In this document: piece by piece, positions 9,727-20,600 of the stretch
Layout of the letters: each line of letters opens with the position of its first letter
Position numbering within the stretch: the stretch's first letter is position 1
Assembly: GCA_964513465.1 (NCBI GenBank)
Contig: CAZEMR010000004.1
Location: forward strand, 1-64,000
Source of the DNA: CAZEMR01 sp964513465
GTDB taxonomy: Bacteria > Bacteroidota > Ignavibacteria > Kapaibacteriales > UBA2268
Direction of reading: 5' to 3'
DNA length: 64,000 nt
Notes under the pieces: generated by a model
The model's input: only the letters and a program-made list of their open reading frames with translations
Told to the model about the DNA's origin: nothing
The model's database searches: none
Translations under genes and position numbers: made by a program

Positions 9727-12700
9727 TTACGGAGTAACGCTGAATATTTCTGTGCTCATCGTGGTGATCAGCAGAGTATAATTTTCGGTATCATTTGCGC
9801 CATCCACACCATAAACGCGTACCGTATAGGTGCCTGCATCCAGGTAGTTCACAACGAAAGCCTCGTTGTTCGTGCCCGGGCGGATTGCTCTGCGGATACG
9901 GTTTCCGTCCGAATCATAGAATTCAATGTTATAATTCTTGGGAAGCGTATAGATTCTGCCTCTGACATTTGGCGAAGCATTGGTAATCGTAAAGCTAAAC
10001 CAGTCTTCGTCGGTCGAGCTGCTGATGCGGCCTTTGACCGGTGTGTTAGTGCCGATCGGGGCTGCTGTCAGACGTGTATCATTCGAGCCGAATTCGGCGT
10101 CATCGTCGGTTGTACCGGTTGTGGTGGTCAGCTGGTTGAAGTTGCTCACGCCGGGATCGGTAAGGTAATTTTCGTTGCCTGCCGAGCCGGTGTATGCATA
10201 TACGCTGAAATAGTAATCGGTCGAGGGTGCGAGGCCTGTGACCTTGACGCTTGTACCGGTGCCTTTATAAAGCACAACAGCATCACCGACGCTGGAGCCC
10301 GCTCCATAAATCGAGTTGGCTACATAAGTCGTACCATCCGAGGGATGCGTATCGATTGTCGATACTGCGCGTGCGATAAGCACTACCGGGTCTGCGGTTG
10401 CCGGAGCAGTCCACGATACGTCGACTGTTGTCGCGGCAACGTTAGAGAATGCAATGCCGGAGGCCTGATCGGTCGGGTCGTCGCCGATTAAGGAAATCTG
10501 CTCGCTTACGCCAGCCTGGACTGCGTCGCCACTCGGGTCGGTGGTGGCAGTGGTGGCCAAAAGCTGGATTCCGGATTCACCGCTTGCATTCGGGATCGAA
10601 AGATTGCTGAATATAACTGAATTCGAGCCGATTTCAATATCGCTCTCGCGCGTTGCCGGTGCGTCCAGTGCAGTTCCGAGATGAGTCGATACGTTTACGG
10701 TATAAGCTTTTGTAGCGGTTACCGGATCGCCGTTCTCGTCCTGAAGCTGGATCGTAACGCTGAAGTTATTACCGCTGGTTGCGGGGTTTGGTGTAACTTC
10801 GGTGAATACCAGTTTATATACATCAGATGTGAGCGCTTCGGCAGCGGAGGTTGAAGTGGCTTCGTCGGCTGTAAATGCGGCCCATGTGCCTTCAAGTTCC
10901 GATGCGCTTACCGCAAAGTCGCTCATTGCAAGTTGGCGATCGACTGGTACTGTATATGATGCATAATCATAATACGAATCCCACTCGGTGCCATCCCATC
11001 TGGCTGCAAATGTCTTGTTTGCGGCCGGAGGAGTGTCCCCGTCGTATGCGGTGTTCCACTCCAGGCGGACTTTCATGTCGTCGCTAGGAGCTGTGCCCTC
11101 GGGCGTTACTGTCCATGCAATCTGCACTGCGTTTTCGGGATCGCCTGCGCGGCCGTATGTCGGGTTGATTATTTCGCTGGATACTTTGACTACCTGCGAG
11201 CTGCCTGCGGTCTCGAATTGCATCGAAATCGGGCGATAGGTGGTTGCTGGGCCGCCGCCAATCGGGAAGGAAGTCAGAGCATTTGTAACCGTTCTCTTCA
11301 TATTACCGATAATATGATCGGTAGTTGTAAAGTCCGGTAGTGTGGCCGAAGGGCCAAAAGTCAGTGTATTGTCGTCGCCTGTGTAGAGATTCTGCTCTGT
11401 GCCGCCGGTATAAGATAGCGTGCCCAGTATGGTCAGATCGCTGCCGAGAGTTACCTCTTCATTGAGCTCTACGTCATATGCGGTGTTGTCTGTAAAGAAG
11501 TTTGCGGGAATTTCGGTGTTATCGTCAAAGTCCACTTTCGAGAGTGTCCCTGCGGTGACCGATCCTGAAATAAGCTGGATCGAACCGGCGAGATCGAGTG
11601 TGTACTGATCGATATCGAAATACTGCACGCCTGTGTTGAGGGTGAAGATACCAACAACCGTAAGGTCGTCCGCAAGTGTTTCCGGACGATTTATCTGGAG
11701 ATTTTGAATAGATCCTCCTGTGAAATATATATTGGAGAAATCTTCTACTGTGCCGGTACCGCTAAGGATTAATTTGCTATCACCATCCGTGGCGTCCATT
11801 TTGTTAGCTGCGTCGCCTTGGCTAATGTCGCCATAGACTTCAAGCTCAGAAGCATCCAAATCAAGGGTTGCATTCAGAGTAAGATCGCCGTTAACTGTCA
11901 GGTTGCCATCAAGTCCATCGGCCGATGTTACCAGCAAATTGTATAGAGTCGGATCGCTGTCGGGAGTGAAAAGAGCATCTTCGAAGTCTCCACTGACGTG
12001 GGTCCCGAATATCTCATATGTACCTGCGTTACCATATATAGTTCCGTTTGTATAACTTACTGTGCCTCCAACAGAGAGGGTGTTTGTGCCGAGATCGACA
12101 ACACCATCAGTCAACGTAAGCGTACCGCCGTCGAATACTTTGACGTCGATTCCAAGCGCAACATCGCTCGAAGTGCCGGCAGTGTTATTAACAGTCAAAA
12201 TCCCAATCATGACTGCGTTATTACCTGCATTGCCATCGCCGGTGATGTTCTGCACGCCTGTGCCGTCGAGCTCCACGGTGCCAGTATTGTCGAATGTCGA
12301 GAACGATCCGCTGGAACCGTTGACCGTAATGTCGCCGGAAATATTAATCTGGTCGCCGAGTGTGACGGCTACAATGACATCCTCTGCCGTAATGCTGTGT
12401 GGCATCAGATTGCCATCTGTTCCGGCTGTGAATGTAGCGCCACTGCCATTTGTACACGTGATTATGCCATCATCGGCATTGAAAGATGCATTTAACTGGC
12501 AATCAAAATATGTACCTGCGAGCGTGAAGTCGCTTGTGGTTGTTACATCGTTGCCTGCTGTTCCTTCAATTACTACATCATATAGCTGAAGAGTGCCTGT
12601 ATTGGTAATCGATTTGGTATCTGCGCCAGAGAAAGTCACTGTGCCGGAAGTCTGGGTAAGGCTTCCCTCAACACTGATTTCGCCGTCATCCGTTCCGTCG

Positions 12701-14130
12701 CCAGTAATTGTCATGCTGCTTGCGGTCGTTACCTGCGAGCCGCTGGGAACAGTCAGTGTGTAGAAATTCAGATTACCGTTATTGATTATTTGTCTTTCAT
12801 TCGTGTTCTGCATCGTAATATTGCTCGACTGAGCCGGATCGCCGGTGAATGTAGTGCTGGCATCCACCTGAAGATGTCCGCCGATAGTAACATCATATGC
12901 CGAGACCGAAGTAGTTGCATTTTCTACATGGACATGATTCAGAGCAATCGAACCCAGGCTGCCTTTGATCAGGTCAACGTCGGTGCCCCACAAAAAGAAT
13001 GTGTTGCTGGTTTGCGAGAACGAACCATTTGCGGTCATATCATTAGAAAGAGTCATCGAGGAAGTACTTACGATCGAAGCCCCGCTCGAAATTGTCATAT
13101 CATAGAACGAAAGCGGCCCTGTGCCGTTCCGGGTAATAGATTTTGCTGTCGAGTTCGTAAATGTAATCGTGCCGGCTGCGGGCACGAAACGTCCCGATCC
13201 GGTTTTGCTAAGGTCTCCTGTGATAATACAGCTTTCGCCTCCGGATATAGGGGTAATGTCATAATTCGCGCCGAGCTTCAGATTATAGAAGCTCAGGGTG
13301 CCCATATTATTATAACCTGCAACTGCAGCAGCAGGAGGTGCAATAGTCACCGTTCCGTCGCTTGCGATAAAGCTGTCGCCGGAATTAACCGTAAGGCGTT
13401 CGCGAACTGTTATATTCGAAGATGTTGTAACATCGCCGTCGGCTTCGAGGTTGACGAATTCTACGCTACCTGTGGAAGGCACGGTGATTGCATGAGTTTC
13501 GCCGGCTACTGCTTTGTAGAATACAAAAGTGCCGGATGTATTTGTTTCAGCAGCGAAAGCGCTGGTACCGGTAAGCGTAAGGTCGCCAGTGGAATACATG
13601 CGGGTATCGCCTACATACTGAACTGCTTTGCCGGTTATGGTGATGTCGTTGAAGTTCAGACCCCTACTTAAGCTATAAGTAGACGATCCATTGGAGATTT
13701 CAATCTCGGCATCATCCAAAAAGTTAACATTCAGACGACCGCTGCCATTGCGGCCCAGAAATGCGTCGTTGTCGTCTTCAGAATCGTTCAGTGTTACATT
13801 GCCGTATATATTGAGCGTAACAGTGTCGCCGTCCTGAGGGCGGATTATGGCCGCTCCACCGCCGTCGTTGTCGTTCCAGCCGATTTTAAGCGAAAGGCAT
13901 TCGCGGGTTGCGCCGGCGTCCACTTCGCAAGTTTCACCATCAGCAATAACAGCATCAACCGATGCTGTCGGTACGCCGTCGCTCCAGTTGCCGGCAGTAC
14001 TCCATAAGTTGTCGCCGATGGTATTGTTAAAGGTACTTGAAGATTGAGCCATCGCATTCTGCCCGACCGCAAAAGCCAGAAAGAAGGCGAAAAACGCTGC
14101 AATCTTGATTAACCGATTTTTGTTTTTCAT
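9727..14130 (-). CDS. Large secreted beta-repeat protein with FnIII and PPC domains
   Basis: A 1467-residue exported protein with a signal peptide at residues 1-28, ending in AMAQ. A 'GNWSDG' segment near residue 45 opens a long stretch (to about residue 1000) of short, Gly/Thr/Asn-rich strands with recurring 'G.LTV' and 'L.VNG..T' patterns, consistent with a parallel beta-helix or autotransporter-like repeat. An Ig-like module with PNPATSGNNF, an FnIII domain (about 1215-1330) and a pre-peptidase C-terminal (PPC) domain (last ~110 residues) follow. It has no recognisable T9SS sorting domain, unlike both neighbouring giants. Only 60 bp separate it from the downstream gene, so the two are probably co-transcribed. 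Function is unknown; adhesin or structural surface protein is the best guess. Confidence 0.75.
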   Translation of the reverse strand: MKNKNRLIKIAAFFAFFLAFAVGQNAMAQSSSTFNNTIGDNLWSTAGNWSDGVPTASVDAVIADGETCEVDAGATRECLSLKIGWNDNDGGGAAIIRPQDGDTVTLNIYGNVTLNDSEDDNDAFLGRNGSGRLNVNFLDDAEIEISNGSSTYSLSRGLNFNDITITGKAVQYVGDTRMYSTGDLTLTGTSAFAAETNTSGTFVFYKAVAGETHAITVPSTGSVEFVNLEADGDVTTSSNITVRERLTVNSGDSFIASDGTVTIAPPAAAVAGYNNMGTLSFYNLKLGANYDITPISGGESCIITGDLSKTGSGRFVPAAGTITFTNSTAKSITRNGTGPLSFYDMTISSGASIVSTSSMTLSNDMTANGSFSQTSNTFFLWGTDVDLIKGSLGSIALNHVHVENATTSVSAYDVTIGGHLQVDASTTFTGDPAQSSNITMQNTNERQIINNGNLNFYTLTVPSGSQVTTASSMTITGDGTDDGEISVEGSLTQTSGTVTFSGADTKSITNTGTLQLYDVVIEGTAGNDVTTTSDFTLAGTYFDCQLNASFNADDGIITCTNGSGATFTAGTDGNLMPHSITAEDVIVAVTLGDQINISGDITVNGSSGSFSTFDNTGTVELDGTGVQNITGDGNAGNNAVMIGILTVNNTAGTSSDVALGIDVKVFDGGTLTLTDGVVDLGTNTLSVGGTVSYTNGTIYGNAGTYEIFGTHVSGDFEDALFTPDSDPTLYNLLVTSADGLDGNLTVNGDLTLNATLDLDASELEVYGDISQGDAANKMDATDGDSKLILSGTGTVEDFSNIYFTGGSIQNLQINRPETLADDLTVVGIFTLNTGVQYFDIDQYTLDLAGSIQLISGSVTAGTLSKVDFDDNTEIPANFFTDNTAYDVELNEEVTLGSDLTILGTLSYTGGTEQNLYTGDDNTLTFGPSATLPDFTTTDHIIGNMKRTVTNALTSFPIGGGPATTYRPISMQFETAGSSQVVKVSSEIINPTYGRAGDPENAVQIAWTVTPEGTAPSDDMKVRLEWNTAYDGDTPPAANKTFAARWDGTEWDSYYDYASYTVPVDRQLAMSDFAVSASELEGTWAAFTADEATSTSAAEALTSDVYKLVFTEVTPNPATSGNNFSVTIQLQDENGDPVTATKAYTVNVSTHLGTALDAPATRESDIEIGSNSVIFSNLSIPNASGESGIQLLATTATTDPSGDAVQAGVSEQISLIGDDPTDQASGIAFSNVAATTVDVSWTAPATADPVVLIARAVSTIDTHPSDGTTYVANSIYGAGSSVGDAVVLYKGTGTSVKVTGLAPSTDYYFSVYAYTGSAGNENYLTDPGVSNFNQLTTTTGTTDDDAEFGSNDTRLTAAPIGTNTPVKGRISSSTDEDWFSFTITNASPNVRGRIYTLPKNYNIEFYDSDGNRIRRAIRPGTNNEAFVVNYLDAGTYTVRVYGVDGANDTENYTLLITTMSTEIFSVTP

Positions 14131-14604
14131 GATAAATTCCTATTAAATTGATAAAAATATTTACCTTTAATTTTTATCTTCTTGTTTATTAATTATCCAG
14201 CCAAAGCTCTGATGCCTGGCTAATGCGGCAATATTTCAGCCCGGAGAGCGGATTGAGTTTTGTGTCAGTCTTCTCATGAATCCTCCATAATGAGTGTTAC
14301 AAATTTCCCTTCCCTTGGGATTTATTATTTCTTGATCTATGTTATGATTTCTCATCGATGTTTTTTCGGATTAATATCTACCGGTCTTTGCTATCATTAT
14401 CGGTACGATTATTTTTTTCTTTAGTAAGCCGCTTCAAAAATTCCTTACAAAGATCAGCCCGGTCAATATTGACCAATCCATTATTTTGGGCTGGGCTAAT
14501 TTTGCCGGATTTTACATCTGGCACGGGTTAGATTTTTTACTGGATTTCCAATTTCTTTATTAATAATCGGCGCAGACCATTACGGCCTGCGCCTATCAAT
14601 GTCA
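14131..14604. other. 474-bp intergenic spacer between two giant surface protein genes
   Basis: No open reading frame or convincing promoter is visible. The only clear structure is the hairpin at 14569-14593, just past the stop of the upstream gene. The rest is AT-rich and may hold a promoter for the 9727-14130 gene that I could not recognise. Confidence 0.4.
14569..14593 (-). terminator. Hairpin after the 2322-residue protein gene, possible terminator
   Basis: GGCGCAG (14569-14575) pairs with CTGCGCC (14587-14593). Two further G-C pairs lie inside after one A-C mismatch, leaving the loop ATTAC. It starts 12 bp past the stop codon. The sequence after it on the minus strand is AT-rich but has no clean T-run, so termination may be partial. 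Confidence 0.45.
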
Positions 14605-17600
14605 TCATTTAATTATATTTATCTGCCTGATCAAACGGAAGTTCTCCGATTCGATATACAGATAATAGCTGCCCGAAGAAATCCCCTTCAGCGGGATTAC
14701 CACTGTGTGGTTGCCAGCAGGGAATACTTCTTCGCCAAGCTGCTTCAAAGCAGCGCCGCTGATATCCATAAGCCGGATATTCAGCTTTGCCGCTCCGGGT
14801 ATCGCAAATCGCAATTTTGCGTTATCGCCGCCCGCCGGATTCGGATACACTTCTCCGAACTCGTACCCAGCGGGAAGTATGTCTTCGACGCTGCCGATCA
14901 TAAATGTAACCGCGTCATATTCCATTTCGGGATCGCCGTTCCATATAAATCGGATTTTTGCCGTTCCGGTTATTTCGGATGGAGTCCAGTCTGCGTATCC
15001 CAATATCGGATTTACTTCGCGATACAGAGTCTCCCAGTGGTTTCCGCCGCTATAGCTTACCTGGATGTCGAATGCTTCGGCGTTTAGCGCCTGCCATCTT
15101 ATGCGGGTCTTTACGTCAACTTTCGGGCTGTCGTGCGATCTGGGATAGGTTATGTCTACCCGTCCGTTCAGAATTTTGAACCGGGAGCTGGTTGCGACAA
15201 CTTCCCCGCTGGATTCCTCGATCATCCTCACCATTGCGGATTTCGTGGTTACTTCAGGTATGCGCCAGTTAGCTCTTTTCATTTCGGCATTATATGTGCC
15301 AGGTATTCTTTGCCAGTCCGATCCGTCGGCCGAGAATTCGAAGTAGACCCGATCGATACCCTGTGCAGTCCACTGGATTTCTCCGACTTTCCCTCCGTAA
15401 TATAGCTGATCACCGGAGGAGGGTCGGATAATTTGAGCAAAAACGGAGTATATCGAGAATTTAGCGTCGCTCGTATCCAGCGCAACGCGGCTTCCGCGGT
15501 CGATTATGCGCACAAGGCATTCTGTTGCATTGGTTATTGGCACGTTCCATTTATATTTAAGCGATGCCGAGGATACCGGTTCGGAATTTATGCTGTTCCA
15601 GCTTGCTCCGCCATTGGTGGTATATTCCAGATCGACTTCTTCGTCCGCATTGGTGGTCCACTCTACCAGATACTCGCTGCCGGCAATAATACCTTCGCCG
15701 CCGTCGGGGCGCACGATTTCGGCATCGTAGAGCACAATCGGAGCCATCTGCAGAAAATCACCATATGGAGTGGCAAGCACGCTGTCCGTGGTATGAACAG
15801 ATGTGGCCTCGTGCCATTCGAAGCTTACCAGCCCGGTGGCTTTCCGAAGATTGAACTGCAGAGTGCCGAGATAGGTTTCTTCGTTGGGTACTGCGATCCC
15901 GCCGGGATTGGCAAAAGCATCGTAGTCGATTTCGATTGTCCGCATATCCGGGATTGCATTTTTCATGCCTTCGTCCGGCGCCGAAGTCAGCGCGTTATAT
16001 CCGGCTGTCGTATCGGTAAAGATCACTTCGCCGGTGCCCGAAAGCTTCGCGAAATCCATCATCGATGAATTATATTTTACTGCGAAGGTGCAATTGGCCA
16101 GGCCGAACTGCCTTCCTTTATTTTTAATATAAAAATGAAGATCGACCTTGCTGCCATTAACTTCCGGCACAGTCCACACTTCATAATCAAGAGGTCCGGC
16201 CATCGGACGGTCGCCCGATATTTTGGCATCGGCATTATTCATCGCCGATTCCGCAGCGCGGTTGAATCTTGCGCTTAGCCCGGGATTTTCGGGAGCCACT
16301 GCAATATTCACATCCGGCGGGGCAATCACATAATTGCTCTGAGGGGCATTATTTTTGCCTGTACGGGTCGGGAAGGATATGTCATATAATGAAGATACCT
16401 TGCCATGGTTGCGATCGACAATCGTGCGATCGTCTGCGTTGACTAGTCCGTCGCCGGTGACGTCGCTGCCGATAATCGATGTGCCTGCGTCTACGCGTAC
16501 GCGAACGCGGTCGGCGGCGTTGATCATTCCGTCGCGCACTATATCTCCACCGACCAATGCCGGCATCGCCGAGGCAGAACCGCCTGCAACGCCATTATTG
16601 AACACAAGGCCTGTGGTGGAATACCCCACCTTGGTCGATGTGGCAATTGCATTGCCATATGCTGTGAAATAATTCCCCGACCATGGATTCGTAGTCGCCG
16701 AGGGCAGCACATTGTCGTCGGTGCCGTTCCAGCTTTCGAAGTCCCAGCCGGATTCGATCGGCCAGGTAGAGCGATTATCGCCAACGTACTGGAATGGAGC
16801 GGAAAATCTCGACATTACCGGCATGTGGTTGATATGCTCGACCACTACCCAATAATTCCCATCGGTAATTTCAGTAAACACAAAATTGACATTTCCGAAT
16901 CTCATGTTCCCGGCATTGCGGTTGGTCGGGTCGCGTTCGTCGTAGCCCTGTGTCGATTCTGCCGAATCTATCAGAGCGCCGATTCCGCCCGAATTATCCC
17001 GATATAATTTAATTCTCAGTCCACCTTCGTCAAAGCTGGTGCCAATATTTCTGATCTGGTTGCCTGCGACTACGCCGTTGTGGTAGCCCTCGAGCAATAC
17101 ACGAACGGTAAAGTTACTCGCCGGCGTTACGGTAAACAGCGGGCCCTCGCTTTGAATAGTATTTTGTTCGCCATTGATTGTATATTTTGCCGTCAGGCGG
17201 AATCTCGCATTTGTGAGCGCGGCCGCCAGCGGACCCTGGTCGTTGAAGCTGCCGTCATCATTTTCGTCGGGATCGGCTATCGAAGCATTCACCTGCGAGG
17301 CGAAATACTTCGAACTTGTGCCGCCCGAGTATAAATAGCTGGAATTTGTCGGCAGCGACATCGATTCCTGCGTATTGCCCTGCCAGTAGCGGCCGCCGAG
17401 GTACTGATACGGCTGGATCACTTTGCCACCGCCGCCACGGATAGAAAATTCGAGCGAAGGCGGGGTTTCCTGGTTGGCGCCAACGTTGAATTCCTGGCCA
17501 TTATAATTGAAGCCTATCCAGCGCACGCGGACGTCTGTCGCGGTATTGGTCACTCTCTCTTTGAATGCGGGCTCAACCAGTTTGACGTAGGGCTCGGCCG

Positions 17601-20600
17601 GGACGTATCTGAGATCGTTTCCGTAATGGCGGACAATCGAATTCGTGGTGGGATAATACCCCACGGCGCGATTATATCCATTTTTGATAAATGATCCGCC
17701 ATTGAACGAATACGCTGCGGCAAGATTTGCTTTGCTTGAAGTAAGCAGACTATCGGTCGAAACCGACTGCGCGCCCTGCACGAACAGAGTCAGATCCGTG
17801 GGCTCGGTGCCCGATGCCGACACATTATTCGGCAGTCCGTTCCATAGCCTTACTTCCCGGATTTCGCCTATGAAATTACCGTTGCCGTTGTCGCTGGTTA
17901 CTATATTCTGCACCGGCGCCGAAGCTGAACCGTCCTGATTCGATATATTAACGTCGGTCTCGCTCTGAAGCTGTGTTACATTTGTCAGATTTACATCAAT
18001 ATTCATTGGTGCGGTTTCGTCGAATGCCGCGCTGCCAAGAGCCAGATTCAGATCGTATGCATAAAGCATAATCGATTGCGGCTGGCTGAGAGACCCATTA
18101 GTATTGAACACCAGATTGTCGCTCATCACGCTGACATCGGCCGTATTGCCGGCGGCGGCATCGAGCGTGAGTCCGGATTGGGGATTAGTCGAATCGGCAA
18201 TCACAAATGCAAGGTTCTTCGGAGTAGCCGCATCGAAGTCCTGAGCGCCGATTGCGGTATTAATATCCGAAGCCTCGACTTCAATCCGGAATGGGCTGCT
18301 GATCACTCCATTATTAAATGTTATAATATTCTCGCTGATCGTATTCCCGTCAATATTAATCTGAAGTGTATATTCATCCGGATCGGCATTGCGGGTGAAT
18401 ACCAGCTCGAGGTCGCGCTCATCGTTCTGCATATCCTGAATCGTTCCGTCGATAGTATATGCATCCCCCTCTGCCGCATTCGCATCGAGCGTACCGGTCA
18501 GGCTGACCTGTTCGGTCTGGCGCGCGATATCATTACCGTCAATTGTCTGGGTAAAATTGTATTCATTTAACTGATCTGTTTTAACAAAACTAAGCTCGAG
18601 CGTGTGCTCGTTGCCAGCCGCGTCGTAGATCTGAGCGCTGGTGGTTCGCTCGAAGTCCTCCGGGGTTCCCGAATATATATTCCCGCTGATTGTAACATTT
18701 TGCGTCTGCTGGGGGATGGTATCCCATGTCACCATCGTATAGCCGGGATTATATCCGATATAAGTAGGATATTCATTCAGGAAATTGACCGAGAGATCCT
18801 CCCCAAGCTGTGTGGCAATGCTGTCCGCCCGCTGCACGGTGCCATCTATATAGAAACGGACTTCCGACTGGCCGAGGCCGCTGTTCAGGAATACATACGC
18901 GGCTACATGAGTCCAGGCCGAATCCAGCGATACGGAATTAGGCCGGACAATCGGCTGGTCGATATCGCTTGTCGCGGTGCGCTCATTGCCCGTTGCATCC
19001 ATCAGCTTTAGCTGGAGCTGGCCCGTAGGCAACAGATTGAATTCGTAATGAAGCTCATTGGCATTGCTGTCCCTTTTCGCAAGAATCGGGAAATATCCTT
19101 CTTCTTCGGTGGGGAACCGGTATGGCCTGATCCATCCCTCGATGAATGCCACATTGCTGGTTATATTCATGCCTTCTTCGCCGTCTATGGCGAGGATATC
19201 GCCTTCTTCTATCGGCAGCGCAAAATACGGCGCCACCCAGAAATCATCGGATATATATGTAAGGTTGCTCTGAGTAAATGCCGATGTTCCGCGCATCCTC
19301 ATGCTCACCTCGCGGGCATAAGGATTAATCGTGCGCAGATTGGCAGATGCATTATTATTTTCGTAGGGCTCCCATTGGGCAGTCCCGGTTTCGACGTCAA
19401 CCGCAAGCGCGCCGCCAAGCTCCGAGCCTGCGGGATTGCGTGCGTAATTCCAGCTCGAGCCGCCGTCTATCGAATATTCGATAGCCAGATCGGCTGTCCC
19501 GGTGGTCGAAATATCGCCAAGACCGTAGGATACCCAGCGAATATCGAATACTTTGCCATTGATATTTGATACGCCGACTCCGCCGGTGGGTGCCGTCAGC
19601 CGGATGTGAGGCTGATCGGGACGATAGGTGGTGGCCAGATCGTCTGCCACTCCGCCGCTGTAAAAATCGAGCGCCTGAGCGCCGTTCTGATAAGTCGAAT
19701 TGCTGGCCTCATCGTCTTTTTCGCCTTCGAATGTATAATATAATTCAAGGCCGCGCCGAAGATCGCCATATGTCGATACATTCGTCGGATCGGAAACCCC
19801 GGCCACCCGGTTGCGGATTTCGTCCTGGGTGAGCGCTGTGCGCCATACCCGCACTCCTTTGATTCCGGCATGGAGATAATCCGATGCGTCGATCGAACCA
19901 TTGGGATTGACGCCAATCCATACCGGATGCACGGTGGTCATCATACGGATATCGGTAGTGCTGTCGTTAACCCGGCGATCGACCAGCTCGCCATTTACAT
20001 ATAAAGATATTTCATTATTATTAACTGTGGCGGTAAGATGCACCCAATTGCCCGAGTGATCCTGATCGAGCGGCTCGGCGTCCGATTCGGCCATCAGCGA
20101 ATCTAGGCGATACGCCACCACCTTGCCGAGGTAGCCGTTTTCGCCGCGGGCCTGAATTTCGCGGACACGGAAGGCCGGATAGCGGCCGTCCTCCAGATAA
20201 AGCATCCAGGCGCCCTCGTTAGAATTATAGACGGGGGCTGCGCCCGGACCGCCGCTGGACACCACAATTCCCGGCTCCGATCCATAATCCTGATAGCTGT
20301 TCAGGTTGAGCCATGTCTCGACCGTTAACTGAGTGGAATTGCTGAAATTTGTTTCGGTTTTCAAGTATTCGGAAGTACCGTTGAGCTGCATAAAAAACAG
20401 GCGTCCCAAAACGAATTTGGCGTCGTTCATATCAATTACGCTGCTTTTCTGACGCGAGGTAATCGAAGTATTAGTCGATCCCTGCAGCCTGATAACCCTC
20501 AGTCGGGCCTGTTCGCTGCGCTCGGTAAAGAATGGATTTTTCGACCAGATCACCCGCACAGGCTTGCGGTAGTTAGACGCAAGCAACTGGGTGCCTTCCT

